Assembly (NCBI GenBank): GCA_902774055.1
Contig: CACYGX010000007.1
Coordinates: forward strand, 168,945-232,944
Reading direction: 5' to 3'
Origin: an uncultured Bacteroidales bacterium
GTDB lineage: Bacteria; Bacteroidota; Bacteroidia; Bacteroidales; Muribaculaceae
DNA length: 64,000 nucleotides
Part shown: positions 30,659 to 40,509 of the stretch, in pieces
How the letters are laid out: each line of letters begins with the position of its first letter
Numbering within the stretch: position 1 is the stretch's first letter
Notes under the pieces: generated by a model
What the model was told of the DNA's origin: nothing
What the model saw: the letters and a program-made list of their open reading frames with translations, nothing else
Database searches by the model: none
Translations under genes and position numbers: made by a program

Positions 30659-30911
30659 CGTTATCAGGATTATAGGGAGGTTGATGGTGTCTGCGGTCCT
30701 CGTAGGTCTTGAACCGGTAGTGGTAATCTACCCCGACGAGTGATCCGGCGAACGTGCAGCATTCGCCGAAGGCCACCAGCACCGAGTTGTGGATTTCGCC
30801 TTGCGGGTCGATGAAGAAGCCGCAGAACAGCAGGATGAGGCCTGCGGCGACCAGCACGATCGCTATACCGAGCTGGATATTGAGTTTTATTTCCGGAGTC
30901 AGCTTATTCAT
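30627..30911 (-). CDS. Holin-like membrane protein, 94 aa
   Basis: Two hydrophobic helices (about residues 12-33 and 40-60) are followed by a charged, His/Asp-rich tail, a common holin layout. It is the first gene of the lysis operon. The -7 box TAATTTCG ends only four bases before its ATG, so the messenger is probably leaderless. Position before the endolysin supports the call. Confidence 0.7.
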   Translation of the reverse strand: MNKLTPEIKLNIQLGIAIVLVAAGLILLFCGFFIDPQGEIHNSVLVAFGECCTFAGSLVGVDYHYRFKTYEDRRHHQPPYNPDNDETFHDPRTD

Positions 30912-30915
30912 ATAG

Positions 30916-30950
30916 CGAAATTACCCCGCTTTTGATACCCGCTAAAAGAC
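30916..30950 (-). promoter_or_regulatory. Late promoter 2 (lysis operon)
   Basis: Minus-strand GTCTTTTA (30950-30943), 19 nt, TAATTTCG (30923-30916). The GTCTTTTAGC block is also found at late promoter 1. Confidence 0.8.
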
Positions 30951-30951
30951 A

Positions 30952-30989
30952 GAAAAACAACGATGGCTACCCTCGCGAGCAGCCACCGT
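30952..30989 (-). terminator. Terminator of the tail-fibre operon
   Basis: ACGGTGGCT (30989-30981) pairs with AGCCATCGT (30968-30960), one G-U, 12-nt loop, then TGTTTTTCTGTC on the minus strand. The U-tract merges with the -33 element of late promoter 2. Confidence 0.8.
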
Positions 30990-31064
30990 CTAAGCAATTT
31001 TTAATCCAAAAGTCATTACATGTTACATATCAGTTCTTTCCAATCCGTCAACTATTGGCAAGAA

Positions 31065-31898
31065 TCATGCCACTTCAACGTAGATGTGGACAAGATCCGC
31101 CAGGTTGTTATACACCGGCACGCCCGTCGAGCGGATGCACAGGTAAACGACTCCATCCTGCGAATAATACTTGCCCTGTTCGAGCTCCATGTTGTTGTTG
31201 TACGGTATCGGGTTGTCGAGCGTGCCCTGCTCGGCACTGATGGCCACCTCGGTAAACAGGGAAGCCGCCACATCAGGCGTCCATTCAGCCTGTACAGTGT
31301 GGGCCTGCAGCACACGCCACAGCCTACCGCCATAGAACATGCGCTTGTCAACCTCCACCTGCTTGCCGATGAAGTCTGCCCATGCGGGGAACAATGCGGG
31401 CACTTCAATGGCCTGCTCGTCGTCGAGGTCGTCCACCTGGCCTTTCAGCAAGGTGACAGCCTGCTGCAGCATCGTCATGCCGTCGGGATGCAGCTCCACC
31501 TCGGTGGGCGTAGCGGCTTCTTCCTCGGGTTCCAACTCGGCCTGGGCAATGCCATGCTCCTCCGCCCACTGCATAGCCTCATGTGCGTACTGCTTGGCCT
31601 TCTTGCGCCATTCCTGCAGGGCCTTGTACTCGGAAAGATTGCCGGCATCAAACAGGTTGGAAATGCAGTTGTTCAAGATGGCCTGCATCTTGTCATTGGG
31701 ATAACGCCCACTGACGAGGGCATTAACGATGAGCGAATAGCCCCAACGGCCATTGGGCAACGTCACGCTATCCCACTCGTATCCTCCTTCAACCTCGGTC
31801 ACGCCAACGTTGACGGTCATCACGTTTTGACCGCAGTCTCTTATCACGGTCACCATGTCGGGGCAGAACAGCCCCTTCTGCTTTTTGTAATCCATCAT
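31065..31898 (-). CDS. Tail-fibre-associated protein with a C-terminal carbohydrate-binding-like repeat, 277 aa
   Basis: The first half is acidic and helical (EWRKKAKQYAHEAMQWAEE), then a Glu/Pro-rich linker. From about residue 165 two Trp/Tyr patterns occur (FYGGRLWRVLQAHTVQAEW and MELEQGKYYSQDGVVYLCI) that resemble CBM5/12 chitin-binding modules. It lies directly after the giant adhesin, where tail-fibre assembly or tip proteins are found. Confidence 0.6.
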   Translation of the reverse strand: MMDYKKQKGLFCPDMVTVIRDCGQNVMTVNVGVTEVEGGYEWDSVTLPNGRWGYSLIVNALVSGRYPNDKMQAILNNCISNLFDAGNLSEYKALQEWRKKAKQYAHEAMQWAEEHGIAQAELEPEEEAATPTEVELHPDGMTMLQQAVTLLKGQVDDLDDEQAIEVPALFPAWADFIGKQVEVDKRMFYGGRLWRVLQAHTVQAEWTPDVAASLFTEVAISAEQGTLDNPIPYNNNMELEQGKYYSQDGVVYLCIRSTGVPVYNNLADLVHIYVEVA

Positions 31899-31916
31899 CT
31901 TTCTTGATTATAATGT

Positions 31917-34900
31917 TTAGAATGCCACAATCGCGCGAGGCGTCAGATTTCCTTCCTTCGCATAACCATTGCCATTAAGTACAGCACTATTGCTTCTGTA
32001 AATGAACCACGAGCGAATTTCAGAGCACTCTGAACTGCTCCAATAGGCTTCCCGTTCCAATGCTGGGAATTTCCCAATGCTCTTTGCCAAAGCGAAAATG
32101 TCCAACGGCTCAGTTGCATTCGGTTTGACGCGGTACCAATACCAAAAGCGTGCCAATTCACCACAGCTCGGCAGCCACCACATATGAGCCTTGAACTTGT
32201 CGCTCAAGACTTCACCTGGATTGACCGCAGGCTGATAAGCATAGCATCTCGATGCTGCAGGCCAATAAAACTGCTTGTGCTTGTTATCCTTCGCCTGAGC
32301 GATGGCGTTCATCGCCGCTTCAAGCTGGGTTAATTCCGGAGTGTCAGGATCAACTGCGAACGGATAATAGGATGTCGGAGCAAACCCTTCAATCGTCACG
32401 CCTTCAAGCACCATCTTGCGCTGACGGATAATCAGCTGCGTATTATATTGTCCTGCATGCACGACTTTATTGGCGATAGGGCCGAAGTCAGCGGGGCATG
32501 GGCCTATAAGTCCCCAGTCGGCTAATGCGCTTTCCCCATATGTGCGCTGCTTGAAACCGTCAGGCTGGGTTGGGTCGCGCATGTTCGACTCGTTGACAGG
32601 AGTAGCACCGACAGCACTCAAGTTGGGCAAGCCCTGTACATCATAGCATCTAGTCGCGGCTCCCTGTGACGTATCACCGTCAATCGTGACATGCGGTATG
32701 CCTGAAGTGGAATTATTGTACAATCCCCAAACACAATTATCAAGTTCTTCAATAGCCACAGCAAGCCTGTCTGAAGTGTTATCCGGATTGACGTAGAAGC
32801 ATACTGCTACAACCGTCTTCCCTTCGAGTATGGTATCGCTGTATGTCCCGTCAGCATAGACAAGGTCACCAAGCGCAGCAACGTGCTCATACAGGGCAAT
32901 ATTTCGCGTCACGGTAAATTCTTGGCTTGACGTGGTAATCTTCGCCGAGACAATGATTTTCACAACATCTCCAGCAGTATTCAGCGCGTCAACGTGAAGG
33001 ACACCTGTTTCCTGGTTTATCTGAGCATTGCCGGTGGCGCCGTTGCGTTGTATGCTCCACTCGATTTTCCGAATGTTATTGCCGTTTGTCGGGCTCGGTT
33101 TGATGCCGAAATGATAGTCTCTGCCTTCCTCGTCAAGATAATCGCTATTGACGCCGTAATCGTTGCAGATTATGGAAGCGGAAGTAATGGGAACAACAGC
33201 ATAACTGATGGTCAACTCACTGGCGGGGTCATACAGCGAAGGCCATTTATTCAGCATCTCCTCCGCAATCGAGTAGGTGACAGTTCCCGAGATCTCGATA
33301 GCTCCCTTGATGTCCACCACATCCACGGCAAGAAGTTTCTCGAACAGTGCAATCGGCATTGCATTTGTGCCCGTCCAGTCCACGTTGTCAAGGACAACGG
33401 ATTTCAAGCCGCTGTCTGCTGCAAGCGCGTTGAAGACAGTCTGCCTTGTGAACGAAGCAATGTTCGTATTACCTACAATACAAATTTCCTCAATGTCAGC
33501 AATACCGCCTATCGACACGACGGCACCTTCGTCAACCGATGTGTCACCAATGTTGGGCTGGCCGTTGATAACCAGTTTGGTCAGCGAGGCTGGCAGTTGC
33601 AGCCTCGTGAGTCTTTCGCTGGTCGGTAACGTAACCTCGGTGAGGTATGTGCCTCGCAGGTCGAGCGACACCAGTCTCGACAGAGTACTCAAGTCGAGTG
33701 TGCCGCCTATACCGCTGCCATTAAGGCTTACTGCACGCAACAGCGGCGCAACAAGGTTGATCTTGTTCGGGCGGTATGCGCCAACCGTCTTCCCGCCCAC
33801 TTCGTACTGCACCGAAGGCTCGGCCACGAACGTCGTCAAGCGGTTTCCGCTGACTGTCGCGGAGTTGTTCGGGTTCACACTCTGGTCTCCGACATTGCCG
33901 ATGTTCCTGTAGAGATGGATGGCGAACAGCGAAACGCCAGTGTCGCCCGATGCCGGGCCGATATTGAAGTGCCATGTCTCGCCAGGGGCCACACGATGCC
34001 GGGGCGTGATGGCCGTCTGTCCAACGGCACCGCTCGGGTAAAGGTACTGGTGAGGCGTCACATCAAGGTAGTAGCTCATCTCGTTGCCGTTTGGCAGCGG
34101 ACGAGGCTCGAAACCGAACGAGTCCTGGGCATCCGTCAGTCCAACGCGATAACTATTGTGTCCCTCGAAGTCACCCCACGCCGCATAGCTGGCCATATAT
34201 AGGAGGCGGCGCTTGATGAACTGAGACTCGGCCTGCAGCTGAGAACCCATCGACTGCGTGATGGGACGGATGTGGCGTTCGCCCTTGCCCCAAGAAACGA
34301 AACCAAGCGTCTCTGGGAACTCGTAACGGATACGGGCCTGCTCGTTGTACGCCATCTGCGGGAAGTAGTGCTGGCTGGAGAGCATGTACTTCTGCATGCA
34401 CCCCCACAGTGTCCTGGAGTATCCGTTAGCAACATCCGCATCGGTGACAAGACCGACCATAGCCGAGAAAATGCGCTTCAGCATGGCTGCGATTTCAGAG
34501 CCGCTGCCTTCAGTCTCCCACATCGCCTCGCAGAGGTTGAACAGCTGGTTGCCGCCGCCCATGTAGCAGCTCTCACCGGGATTGTCATCATCATAAGGGT
34601 GCATGCGGTCGATGTAATACGGCTTCGTCGAACGGCCGTTGTTGTCGGTAATCAGGATGGTGTCCACGTCATCCTGGTGCAATTCCCACAGGTAGCACTG
34701 GCGCGTCTCGCCGTCGATGGTCACAGACTTGGCGTATGGCATCAGCACGAAGTAGGTGTTCTTCGAGCAGTTGTCGGTGCCAGCCATGAAGTGGTTTTGG
34801 AACGCATAGTGGAATTTCAACGAGTCCACGTTGAAGTAGAACCCGATGTATTTCTTTGCGTCTGAGACGATAGCTGCGACGAAGTTCTCATGGAGCTGCG

Positions 34901-37900
34901 ACAAATTCATGTGGTTCGGCGTGTTCTGAGAGTCCACATAAGCCTGGTATGCAGATGCCGTCAATGCGTAGGTGCGCAGATCGATGACATCGTATGCCTT
35001 ATTGCTCTCGTTCCACAATCCCGCATCACGCCATACGTTGTTCTTCCCGTCGTAGCGTTTCAGCAGGAACGCATCATCGCCGCTTGAGCACCAGTATTTA
35101 TACCTTTTGTCGGGATTACTTGCCAAGAAGTCCACATAGGTGCCGTTGAAGCGTTTGATGCTCGGGGCGTGCAGGTATATCCAGTTCCAAGTCTCCTGCA
35201 GACGTGCGGTGATGGCCGCAGCGGGGTAGCCGTCATCATCGGTCTTGCCTGCGTCGAAGTCGAGGTTCTGGATGTCTCCGTAGAAATACCCTTCATCTTT
35301 GGGGACATAGGTGATGCACTCGGGGCAATCAGGGTCGGTACTGAAGGGTACACGGCAGTCTGTCAGGTACTGGTCGTTGTCGCTGCCCTCGATCATCGTG
35401 AACATCGGGTGCTCGCTCTTGACATAGCCCCAAGTGGGCTTGTCCATCTTTCCGGCGCCGAAGTTGCCCATGCCCCTGAACACCACAGCGGAATTGTCGT
35501 CAAGCTGGGTGAAGAAGAACACCGGCTCGGTGTACTTCGACACACGGGCTGAGTGAACACGCTGCTGCAGCTCGTTCTCGCCGACAACTGCGCGGTGCAG
35601 GTCGTCGTAGAGCTTCAAGCAGCCCGTGACGTGGCTCTGCATCGACGAGGCATAGTTGATTTTCAACACCAGTTTGGTAGCAAGAGGCGTGCCTTCAGCA
35701 ATCATGAAGCCCATTCCCCTGTACTTGCCGTTGCCGTCGATCCATCCATCGGGGACGGTCACCATGCCATTGTTGATCGGGTACTGCTTCGCCACTTGGG
35801 CAACAGGGTCTTTCTTTCCGAGGTTTCCACCATAGATGTCAACGACCATCACCCCGTCCTTCTCGTAAGGCTCGCTGACGGTCATGCTCTCGTGGATGTC
35901 CTCTAGCCTAACGTCGATAGACCCAGCATCATCAATCTTGGTCTGCAGGTTCGAGTAGTAGTAGGTGTTGGCCGTCGAGCCTTGGCGTTTCACCTCACCG
36001 AAGCCCGTCTCCTTGCAGATGGTACCCGACAACTCGGGAATTTCGTGTCCTTCGCTGTCGTACTGATGGATCTCCCACCAGTTGCCGCTGGCCGAGGTGT
36101 CATACTTGTACGGTTCCTTGCCGTGCAGGATAAGCACACGTTTGCCGAGAGCCTTCACTTTCTGCACGTCAACCCTCGTTCCGCTCATGATGGCGTTGGC
36201 ATCATGGACGGCGCGTTTCTGGTCTGAGTTGGGCAGTGAGGAAACGTAGTTGTCGACAACATCCTTCGCCTCAAGCGCCATGCGTTCGTAGCAGCGGATG
36301 GAGTAGATGTCAATGTCGGCTCCGTCCTGGCCGATGGTAATGCCGCCGTTGGACATCAGGCCTGTGCAGAACTCCTGGGCATTCGTCCCTGACAGCAGGA
36401 TTTCACGCTCGATGTTGCCGTTGATGAACACGCGGGCGAACATGCGGGTGGTTGACGGACTCCCCTGTGACTCGTAGTACTCGTCGGTCACCAACCCGTC
36501 ACCATTGATGTCGGTGTCCACCTGATTGTTGATGTTGATCACGATATGGGTACGCTCACCCTCTTGCCAGCGGAAGTTCGTCTCACTGTCGTTCGGTTCA
36601 CTCTGTGCGAACAGGTTGCCAGACATAGCACGGATGGCAAGGCCACGAGGACGTCCGCTGACATCCTCGCTGACACCGAGAACTATGTTGTTCTCGTCAG
36701 TCACATTGCGCACCTTGATGTCGAGTTCAAGCGTCATCGACGTGTTAGGGCTGCTGACGAACTGAGCAAACGGGTTGTACTGGATGTTCAACCGCTGGCC
36801 TGCAAGCACTCGCAGCACTCGTAGACCGTCCTCGGCCTTCACCCATCCGTCATTGACGAAGCCGAACCCCTGCCAAGTGCTCGTCACCACATTGCCGTTC
36901 TTGGCGTTGATAACCTGGTCGGGATGCAGCTCTGTATTGTTGCGCATACGGGGGTTGATGATGAACGCCGCACCCGCCTTGGGCGCGAACGACTGGCTGT
37001 TGTCCACTGAGACGTAGATGTAGGTGCGGCCAGCGCTGCGCTGAAGGATGTTGTCGTTCCCGCTCCATATGCGCAGGTAGGCGGGGATAGTCGCATCTGC
37101 TACATCCTCGATTTCTATGGACGCATCCAGCGGGTACTGTACTCCTGGCTCGGTGTTGATTTGCAGTGGGTAGTAGACATCGTAGTCGCCACTGGGGTAA
37201 TTCTCGGCCTCAGACGTGATGTTGATGTCGAGGGTCACAGGCGAACCATCGGGGCTGTACACGGCGATGTCGCACAGGTGGGTCTGCATGAAGTTCTCTG
37301 CTGCATTCACCTCGTTCTGGATCATTAGGTACGGCTTGTCGATGTTCGTGCCTGCCGTGTCTGCATCGACGACCATGAAGCGGTTCACGAGAGTTGCACC
37401 GGTCAGCGTTCCGCCCCTGCCGTCATCGCAGGTGAGCCATGCGGACACCTTTCGGATGCCGTGGTTCTTCAAGCCGTACGACATCGTGTCGTGCAGCCAG
37501 AAGTTTTGGGCCACACCACTCGTTGAGGCCTCAAGTTCGTTTGTTATGGCAATGGTACCACCAGGGCACTCCACCGAGATGTGGAGCACCGCGTCTACGG
37601 CATGTGATGCACGGTAGCGCAGAGGCATACCATTAGACACGATGTCTGATGACTCGATTGGCACATGCCAGTCCGAAAGGCACACCAGCGACAGCGAAGT
37701 GTACGTTACCGTTGCCACCGTAATCTGACGTGACGTGTAGGTGCTTCCTATTGCACTGAACGAGGCTCGCACAGCGATGATGTTCTGATAGCCGTCACGC
37801 AGGTACTTGCCGATGTTGTAACTGTCGAACACTGATGAGTTCTCTTCGCGGCTCACGATAGGCTCCTGCCCTACCACGGTGTATGTCGCGCCACCGTCGA

Positions 37901-38390
37901 TGCTGCGGAGGAACGTGAGTGTACCAGGAAGTCCAGAGTTCACATACTCTCCGCCTTCATACATCGCAGCCGTGAAGCGCACGCCGACGTTGTGGGCGGG
38001 CTCGTTTGTGATGAGGTTGGTCGTATCGGAGTTGGTGGCCACACGGGCGATGTAGCGTTCGTGCGTCTCCATCTCAGCGGTCACGTTCGGCTGGTTGTCG
38101 GGGTCGGAGTGGTCCGCGCTCCATGCCTGGTACGTCTCGATGGAGTCGAAGCCGAGCAGGTAGTTGACGCCGTTGATGTTCTCCATCACGAAATGGCCGA
38201 CCTTGTCGCCGAACTGGGACTTGATGAAGCGCTCCACCTCGGCGAAGTTCATGCCCCATTTGTAGCCGTTGGGGATTTCGGTGCCGTACTTGGTGATGGC
38301 GGCACCCGTGTTGTTCACCCCTCCCCATTCATCGGACAGGGAGGTCAGCAGGTTAGTGCCTTCGATGATTATCCTTTTCTCTTTTGCCAT
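31917..38390 (-). CDS. Giant tail-fibre adhesin, 2157 aa, with leucine-rich repeats and a C-type-lectin-like end
   Basis: The probable receptor-binding protein. The N-terminal third carries Ig-like and beta domains. The middle is rich in Tyr, Asp and Asn, with a LamG-like stretch (RVFINGNIEREILLSG). Around residues 1520-1620 leucine-rich repeats appear (LSRLVSLDLRGTYLTEVTLP). The C-terminus from about residue 2080 reads HMWWLPSCGELARFWYWYRV, then YWSSSE and a final TPRAIVAF. This is the DUF1566/C-lectin fold that is often the target of diversity-generating retroelements. No reverse transcriptase is in the window. It is the fourth gene of the fibre operon. Confidence 0.8.
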   Translation of the reverse strand: MAKEKRIIIEGTNLLTSLSDEWGGVNNTGAAITKYGTEIPNGYKWGMNFAEVERFIKSQFGDKVGHFVMENINGVNYLLGFDSIETYQAWSADHSDPDNQPNVTAEMETHERYIARVATNSDTTNLITNEPAHNVGVRFTAAMYEGGEYVNSGLPGTLTFLRSIDGGATYTVVGQEPIVSREENSSVFDSYNIGKYLRDGYQNIIAVRASFSAIGSTYTSRQITVATVTYTSLSLVCLSDWHVPIESSDIVSNGMPLRYRASHAVDAVLHISVECPGGTIAITNELEASTSGVAQNFWLHDTMSYGLKNHGIRKVSAWLTCDDGRGGTLTGATLVNRFMVVDADTAGTNIDKPYLMIQNEVNAAENFMQTHLCDIAVYSPDGSPVTLDINITSEAENYPSGDYDVYYPLQINTEPGVQYPLDASIEIEDVADATIPAYLRIWSGNDNILQRSAGRTYIYVSVDNSQSFAPKAGAAFIINPRMRNNTELHPDQVINAKNGNVVTSTWQGFGFVNDGWVKAEDGLRVLRVLAGQRLNIQYNPFAQFVSSPNTSMTLELDIKVRNVTDENNIVLGVSEDVSGRPRGLAIRAMSGNLFAQSEPNDSETNFRWQEGERTHIVININNQVDTDINGDGLVTDEYYESQGSPSTTRMFARVFINGNIEREILLSGTNAQEFCTGLMSNGGITIGQDGADIDIYSIRCYERMALEAKDVVDNYVSSLPNSDQKRAVHDANAIMSGTRVDVQKVKALGKRVLILHGKEPYKYDTSASGNWWEIHQYDSEGHEIPELSGTICKETGFGEVKRQGSTANTYYYSNLQTKIDDAGSIDVRLEDIHESMTVSEPYEKDGVMVVDIYGGNLGKKDPVAQVAKQYPINNGMVTVPDGWIDGNGKYRGMGFMIAEGTPLATKLVLKINYASSMQSHVTGCLKLYDDLHRAVVGENELQQRVHSARVSKYTEPVFFFTQLDDNSAVVFRGMGNFGAGKMDKPTWGYVKSEHPMFTMIEGSDNDQYLTDCRVPFSTDPDCPECITYVPKDEGYFYGDIQNLDFDAGKTDDDGYPAAAITARLQETWNWIYLHAPSIKRFNGTYVDFLASNPDKRYKYWCSSGDDAFLLKRYDGKNNVWRDAGLWNESNKAYDVIDLRTYALTASAYQAYVDSQNTPNHMNLSQLHENFVAAIVSDAKKYIGFYFNVDSLKFHYAFQNHFMAGTDNCSKNTYFVLMPYAKSVTIDGETRQCYLWELHQDDVDTILITDNNGRSTKPYYIDRMHPYDDDNPGESCYMGGGNQLFNLCEAMWETEGSGSEIAAMLKRIFSAMVGLVTDADVANGYSRTLWGCMQKYMLSSQHYFPQMAYNEQARIRYEFPETLGFVSWGKGERHIRPITQSMGSQLQAESQFIKRRLLYMASYAAWGDFEGHNSYRVGLTDAQDSFGFEPRPLPNGNEMSYYLDVTPHQYLYPSGAVGQTAITPRHRVAPGETWHFNIGPASGDTGVSLFAIHLYRNIGNVGDQSVNPNNSATVSGNRLTTFVAEPSVQYEVGGKTVGAYRPNKINLVAPLLRAVSLNGSGIGGTLDLSTLSRLVSLDLRGTYLTEVTLPTSERLTRLQLPASLTKLVINGQPNIGDTSVDEGAVVSIGGIADIEEICIVGNTNIASFTRQTVFNALAADSGLKSVVLDNVDWTGTNAMPIALFEKLLAVDVVDIKGAIEISGTVTYSIAEEMLNKWPSLYDPASELTISYAVVPITSASIICNDYGVNSDYLDEEGRDYHFGIKPSPTNGNNIRKIEWSIQRNGATGNAQINQETGVLHVDALNTAGDVVKIIVSAKITTSSQEFTVTRNIALYEHVAALGDLVYADGTYSDTILEGKTVVAVCFYVNPDNTSDRLAVAIEELDNCVWGLYNNSTSGIPHVTIDGDTSQGAATRCYDVQGLPNLSAVGATPVNESNMRDPTQPDGFKQRTYGESALADWGLIGPCPADFGPIANKVVHAGQYNTQLIIRQRKMVLEGVTIEGFAPTSYYPFAVDPDTPELTQLEAAMNAIAQAKDNKHKQFYWPAASRCYAYQPAVNPGEVLSDKFKAHMWWLPSCGELARFWYWYRVKPNATEPLDIFALAKSIGKFPALEREAYWSSSECSEIRSWFIYRSNSAVLNGNGYAKEGNLTPRAIVAF

Positions 38391-38410
38391 ATTGTTTGTA
38401 TGATTAAATG

Positions 38411-38578
38411 TTAGTCATGAAACCAGCCACGATCATGCGACCAGCCCTGATCATGGAACCAGGCATTATATAAACTGGTGAACTTCTGCCAGACCAGGCG
38501 AAGTCCTTTGTACTTCGCCGTGATTTCCTTGCGGCGCCAAAAGATGCCGGTGGTTTCTTTTCCTTGCTTGTACTCCAT
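38411..38578 (-). CDS. Small tail-fibre operon protein with a Trp/His/Asp repeat, 55 aa
   Basis: ATG at 38578 (MEYKQGKETTGIFWRRKEI), one base after the preceding stop. The C-terminus repeats W(F/S)HD(Q/R)G: FHDQGWSHDRGWFHD. At the DNA level this is an 18-bp unit present about two and a half times (38414-38463). Short, but framed exactly between fibre genes; function unknown. Confidence 0.5.
   Translation of the reverse strand: MEYKQGKETTGIFWRRKEITAKYKGLRLVWQKFTSLYNAWFHDQGWSHDRGWFHD
38414..38463. repeat. 18-bp tandem repeat within the 55-aa gene
   Basis: Unit CATG-R-ACCAGCC-N-N-GAT on the plus strand, about 2.5 copies. Copy number could change by slippage and would alter the C-terminal WxHDxG repeat. 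Confidence 0.55.
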
Positions 38579-38579
38579 G

Positions 38580-39281
38580 TCACTCGTCCTCGTAGGTATG
38601 GTATATCGCGTCGGGGTCAACCTCATCCGCATTGACAAGCGTCTGATATTCGCTCTCAGACAGGAATATGTTCAATGGCAGTCCCTTGATGCGTTCCAAT
38701 CCGTCAAGGATAGCCTGCTGCGTCTCGGGGGAAATGCCGTAGCCCTTCGATCCGTTCTTGACACGGAACGTGACCGTCTCGCCTGTGGTGAGAGTGATGG
38801 TGATGACGTTGTAGCCATCGTCCTCATCGCTTTCGTCAACAGATATTCCGGCGATGCCGTCGCCCTTATCGCCTTTGGCGAATAGGAAAATTGTAGCGTC
38901 CAGGATATGGGCCTCTGAGTTGAACTCTATACCTTCAGGCAATCCCGCATCAGCCGTGACGTCATACACTTCAACTGCAGCACGCCTCTTGTGCCGCATT
39001 GCCCTGCCTTGGTCATCGTGGCAAAGAACAGTCAAGCTATAGCGCCCCTCCGTGATCGTACCAGGTTCAATGGCTACTGCAACATTGCCTTCCATCACGG
39101 CATCAATTTCAATACTCGCGGTACCTTTGGCTAGCACAACTGTGACTGGGTAAGAAGGATTAGGAATAAAATCGGTATAGGTGACCTTAGGTTCACCGTT
39201 TTCGAGGGTTACAGTTTCGAGTTGCAGGGGGATGGCCAGCCTGAGCTCGTTACCCTGTACGTGTGGGATTCTTGTATTCAT
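38580..39281 (-). CDS. Tail fibre protein with a short collagen-like segment, 233 aa
   Basis: A beta-rich N-terminal half (Ig-like) is followed by KGDKGDGIAGISV (about residues 135-147), a collagen-type turn often found where fibre trimers change fold, then VTFRVKNGSKGYGISPE. Such modules occur in Bacteroidales phage fibres and in RagB-like phage baseplate upper proteins. It is the second gene of the fibre operon. Confidence 0.65.
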   Translation of the reverse strand: MNTRIPHVQGNELRLAIPLQLETVTLENGEPKVTYTDFIPNPSYPVTVVLAKGTASIEIDAVMEGNVAVAIEPGTITEGRYSLTVLCHDDQGRAMRHKRRAAVEVYDVTADAGLPEGIEFNSEAHILDATIFLFAKGDKGDGIAGISVDESDEDDGYNVITITLTTGETVTFRVKNGSKGYGISPETQQAILDGLERIKGLPLNIFLSESEYQTLVNADEVDPDAIYHTYEDE

Positions 39282-39284
39282 GGG

Positions 39285-40481
39285 TTATCGATATGCTATA
39301 AAGTGAGCGTAGCGGCTGTTATAGATAATCACCATGACGCCCTCCCCGCTATCCACATCCTGGACTACGGGGCGCGTTCCGTCTTCCCAAATCAGGCTTG
39401 CGGGCCATTTTAGGCCAGTAGTCGTGCCGTCAACCAGGTCGCCGACATCAGAGGCCTCCAGCACGATGCGGTGAATGGCGCCATTGCCATCTTCGCTCGG
39501 CAGCAGGTTAAAGTTCACCGTGTCGGTGCTCGGCTTCAGGATGCACAGCGGGCCGCTCGGGATATCATAGCGTTTTTGCGTTCGGTTCGAGCATCGCACT
39601 TCCTGGACAAGCATACCGGCTTTCGGGTTGGCGTTGATGGGCTCAAACTTGCTGCCCGTCCAGCGATACAGCACATTGGTGTCCCTGTGGCAATAGTACA
39701 CATTCTGCGACGGAACACCCAGCTCGACAGCGTCAGCACCATTGTTCATCCAGCAGTAGATCTTGCCCATGTCGATGTCATAATAAGCATGGCCGTTTGG
39801 GGTCTCTATAGGCGTTTCTCCCTTCATATAGTCAAGAACGACAACTGGGCAATGCGCCCAGCTCAGATGGCCAGTCGCATCCAGCTTCGCCACGTCGGCA
39901 TCATTAGCCTTGTCTGCCAGCGCCTGCTTGTCAGCGGCGGTCATCAAGCCCGCTTTCGACGTGGTGGCAGCAGGCAAGGTCACACTCTTGTTACCAGTGC
40001 CAAACGTAATTTTCAGTGATGCTGAAGTCGTGCCAGGAGTAACTGTTAAGGAACTGACCTTATTCGCTGTGATGTCCAGCACAGCTTGAGCCAACGACAC
40101 TGCTTGTGCGGCGCTCATCACGCCTGCAGCATTCTCGTTTGCTGCAGTCAGGTTCAAGGTCAGCGTCGTGCCCCCCTGTTGGCCAATAGACAGCGCAACG
40201 GCATCAGTGCCGCACACCGCCTGAAGCAGATTAAGCAACATGCCTCTGGCCGTGGTAAGCGCATTGTTCGCAGTCGCGACGGCAGCGTTAGCGGTCGATA
40301 GTGCATCCTGGACCATCGAGGTCACATTGATGACATCCTCCTCAGGAACCAGGAGCAGCGACTTCACAAAGTTCACTATCATCTGAAGGATGTTGCCCAG
40401 GTACTCCGGCGTAATAGCATTGGCTTCCGTCTGCGCACGCATCGCCTCAATCATTGGTGAGATGTTTTCTTGTTGTGGCAT
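39285..40481 (-). CDS. Tail fibre protein with an Ala-rich coiled coil, 398 aa
   Basis: The N-terminal 90 residues are helical, including the Ala/Asn heptads STANAAVATANNALTTARG, typical of trimeric fibre stalks. The middle has SKAGLMTAADKQALADKAN, a motif common in phage fibres, and the C-terminal half is beta-rich. It is the first gene of the fibre operon, 28 bases after the -7 box of late promoter 1. Confidence 0.75.
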   Translation of the reverse strand: MPQQENISPMIEAMRAQTEANAITPEYLGNILQMIVNFVKSLLLVPEEDVINVTSMVQDALSTANAAVATANNALTTARGMLLNLLQAVCGTDAVALSIGQQGGTTLTLNLTAANENAAGVMSAAQAVSLAQAVLDITANKVSSLTVTPGTTSASLKITFGTGNKSVTLPAATTSKAGLMTAADKQALADKANDADVAKLDATGHLSWAHCPVVVLDYMKGETPIETPNGHAYYDIDMGKIYCWMNNGADAVELGVPSQNVYYCHRDTNVLYRWTGSKFEPINANPKAGMLVQEVRCSNRTQKRYDIPSGPLCILKPSTDTVNFNLLPSEDGNGAIHRIVLEASDVGDLVDGTTTGLKWPASLIWEDGTRPVVQDVDSGEGVMVIIYNSRYAHFIAYR

Positions 40482-40509
40482 ATTATTCCATTATTAAAGT
40501 TCAACTTCA

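Noticed and set aside
31917-40481. Diversity-generating retroelement
   Set aside because: The fibre end has the right fold, but no reverse transcriptase or template repeat is present in the window.
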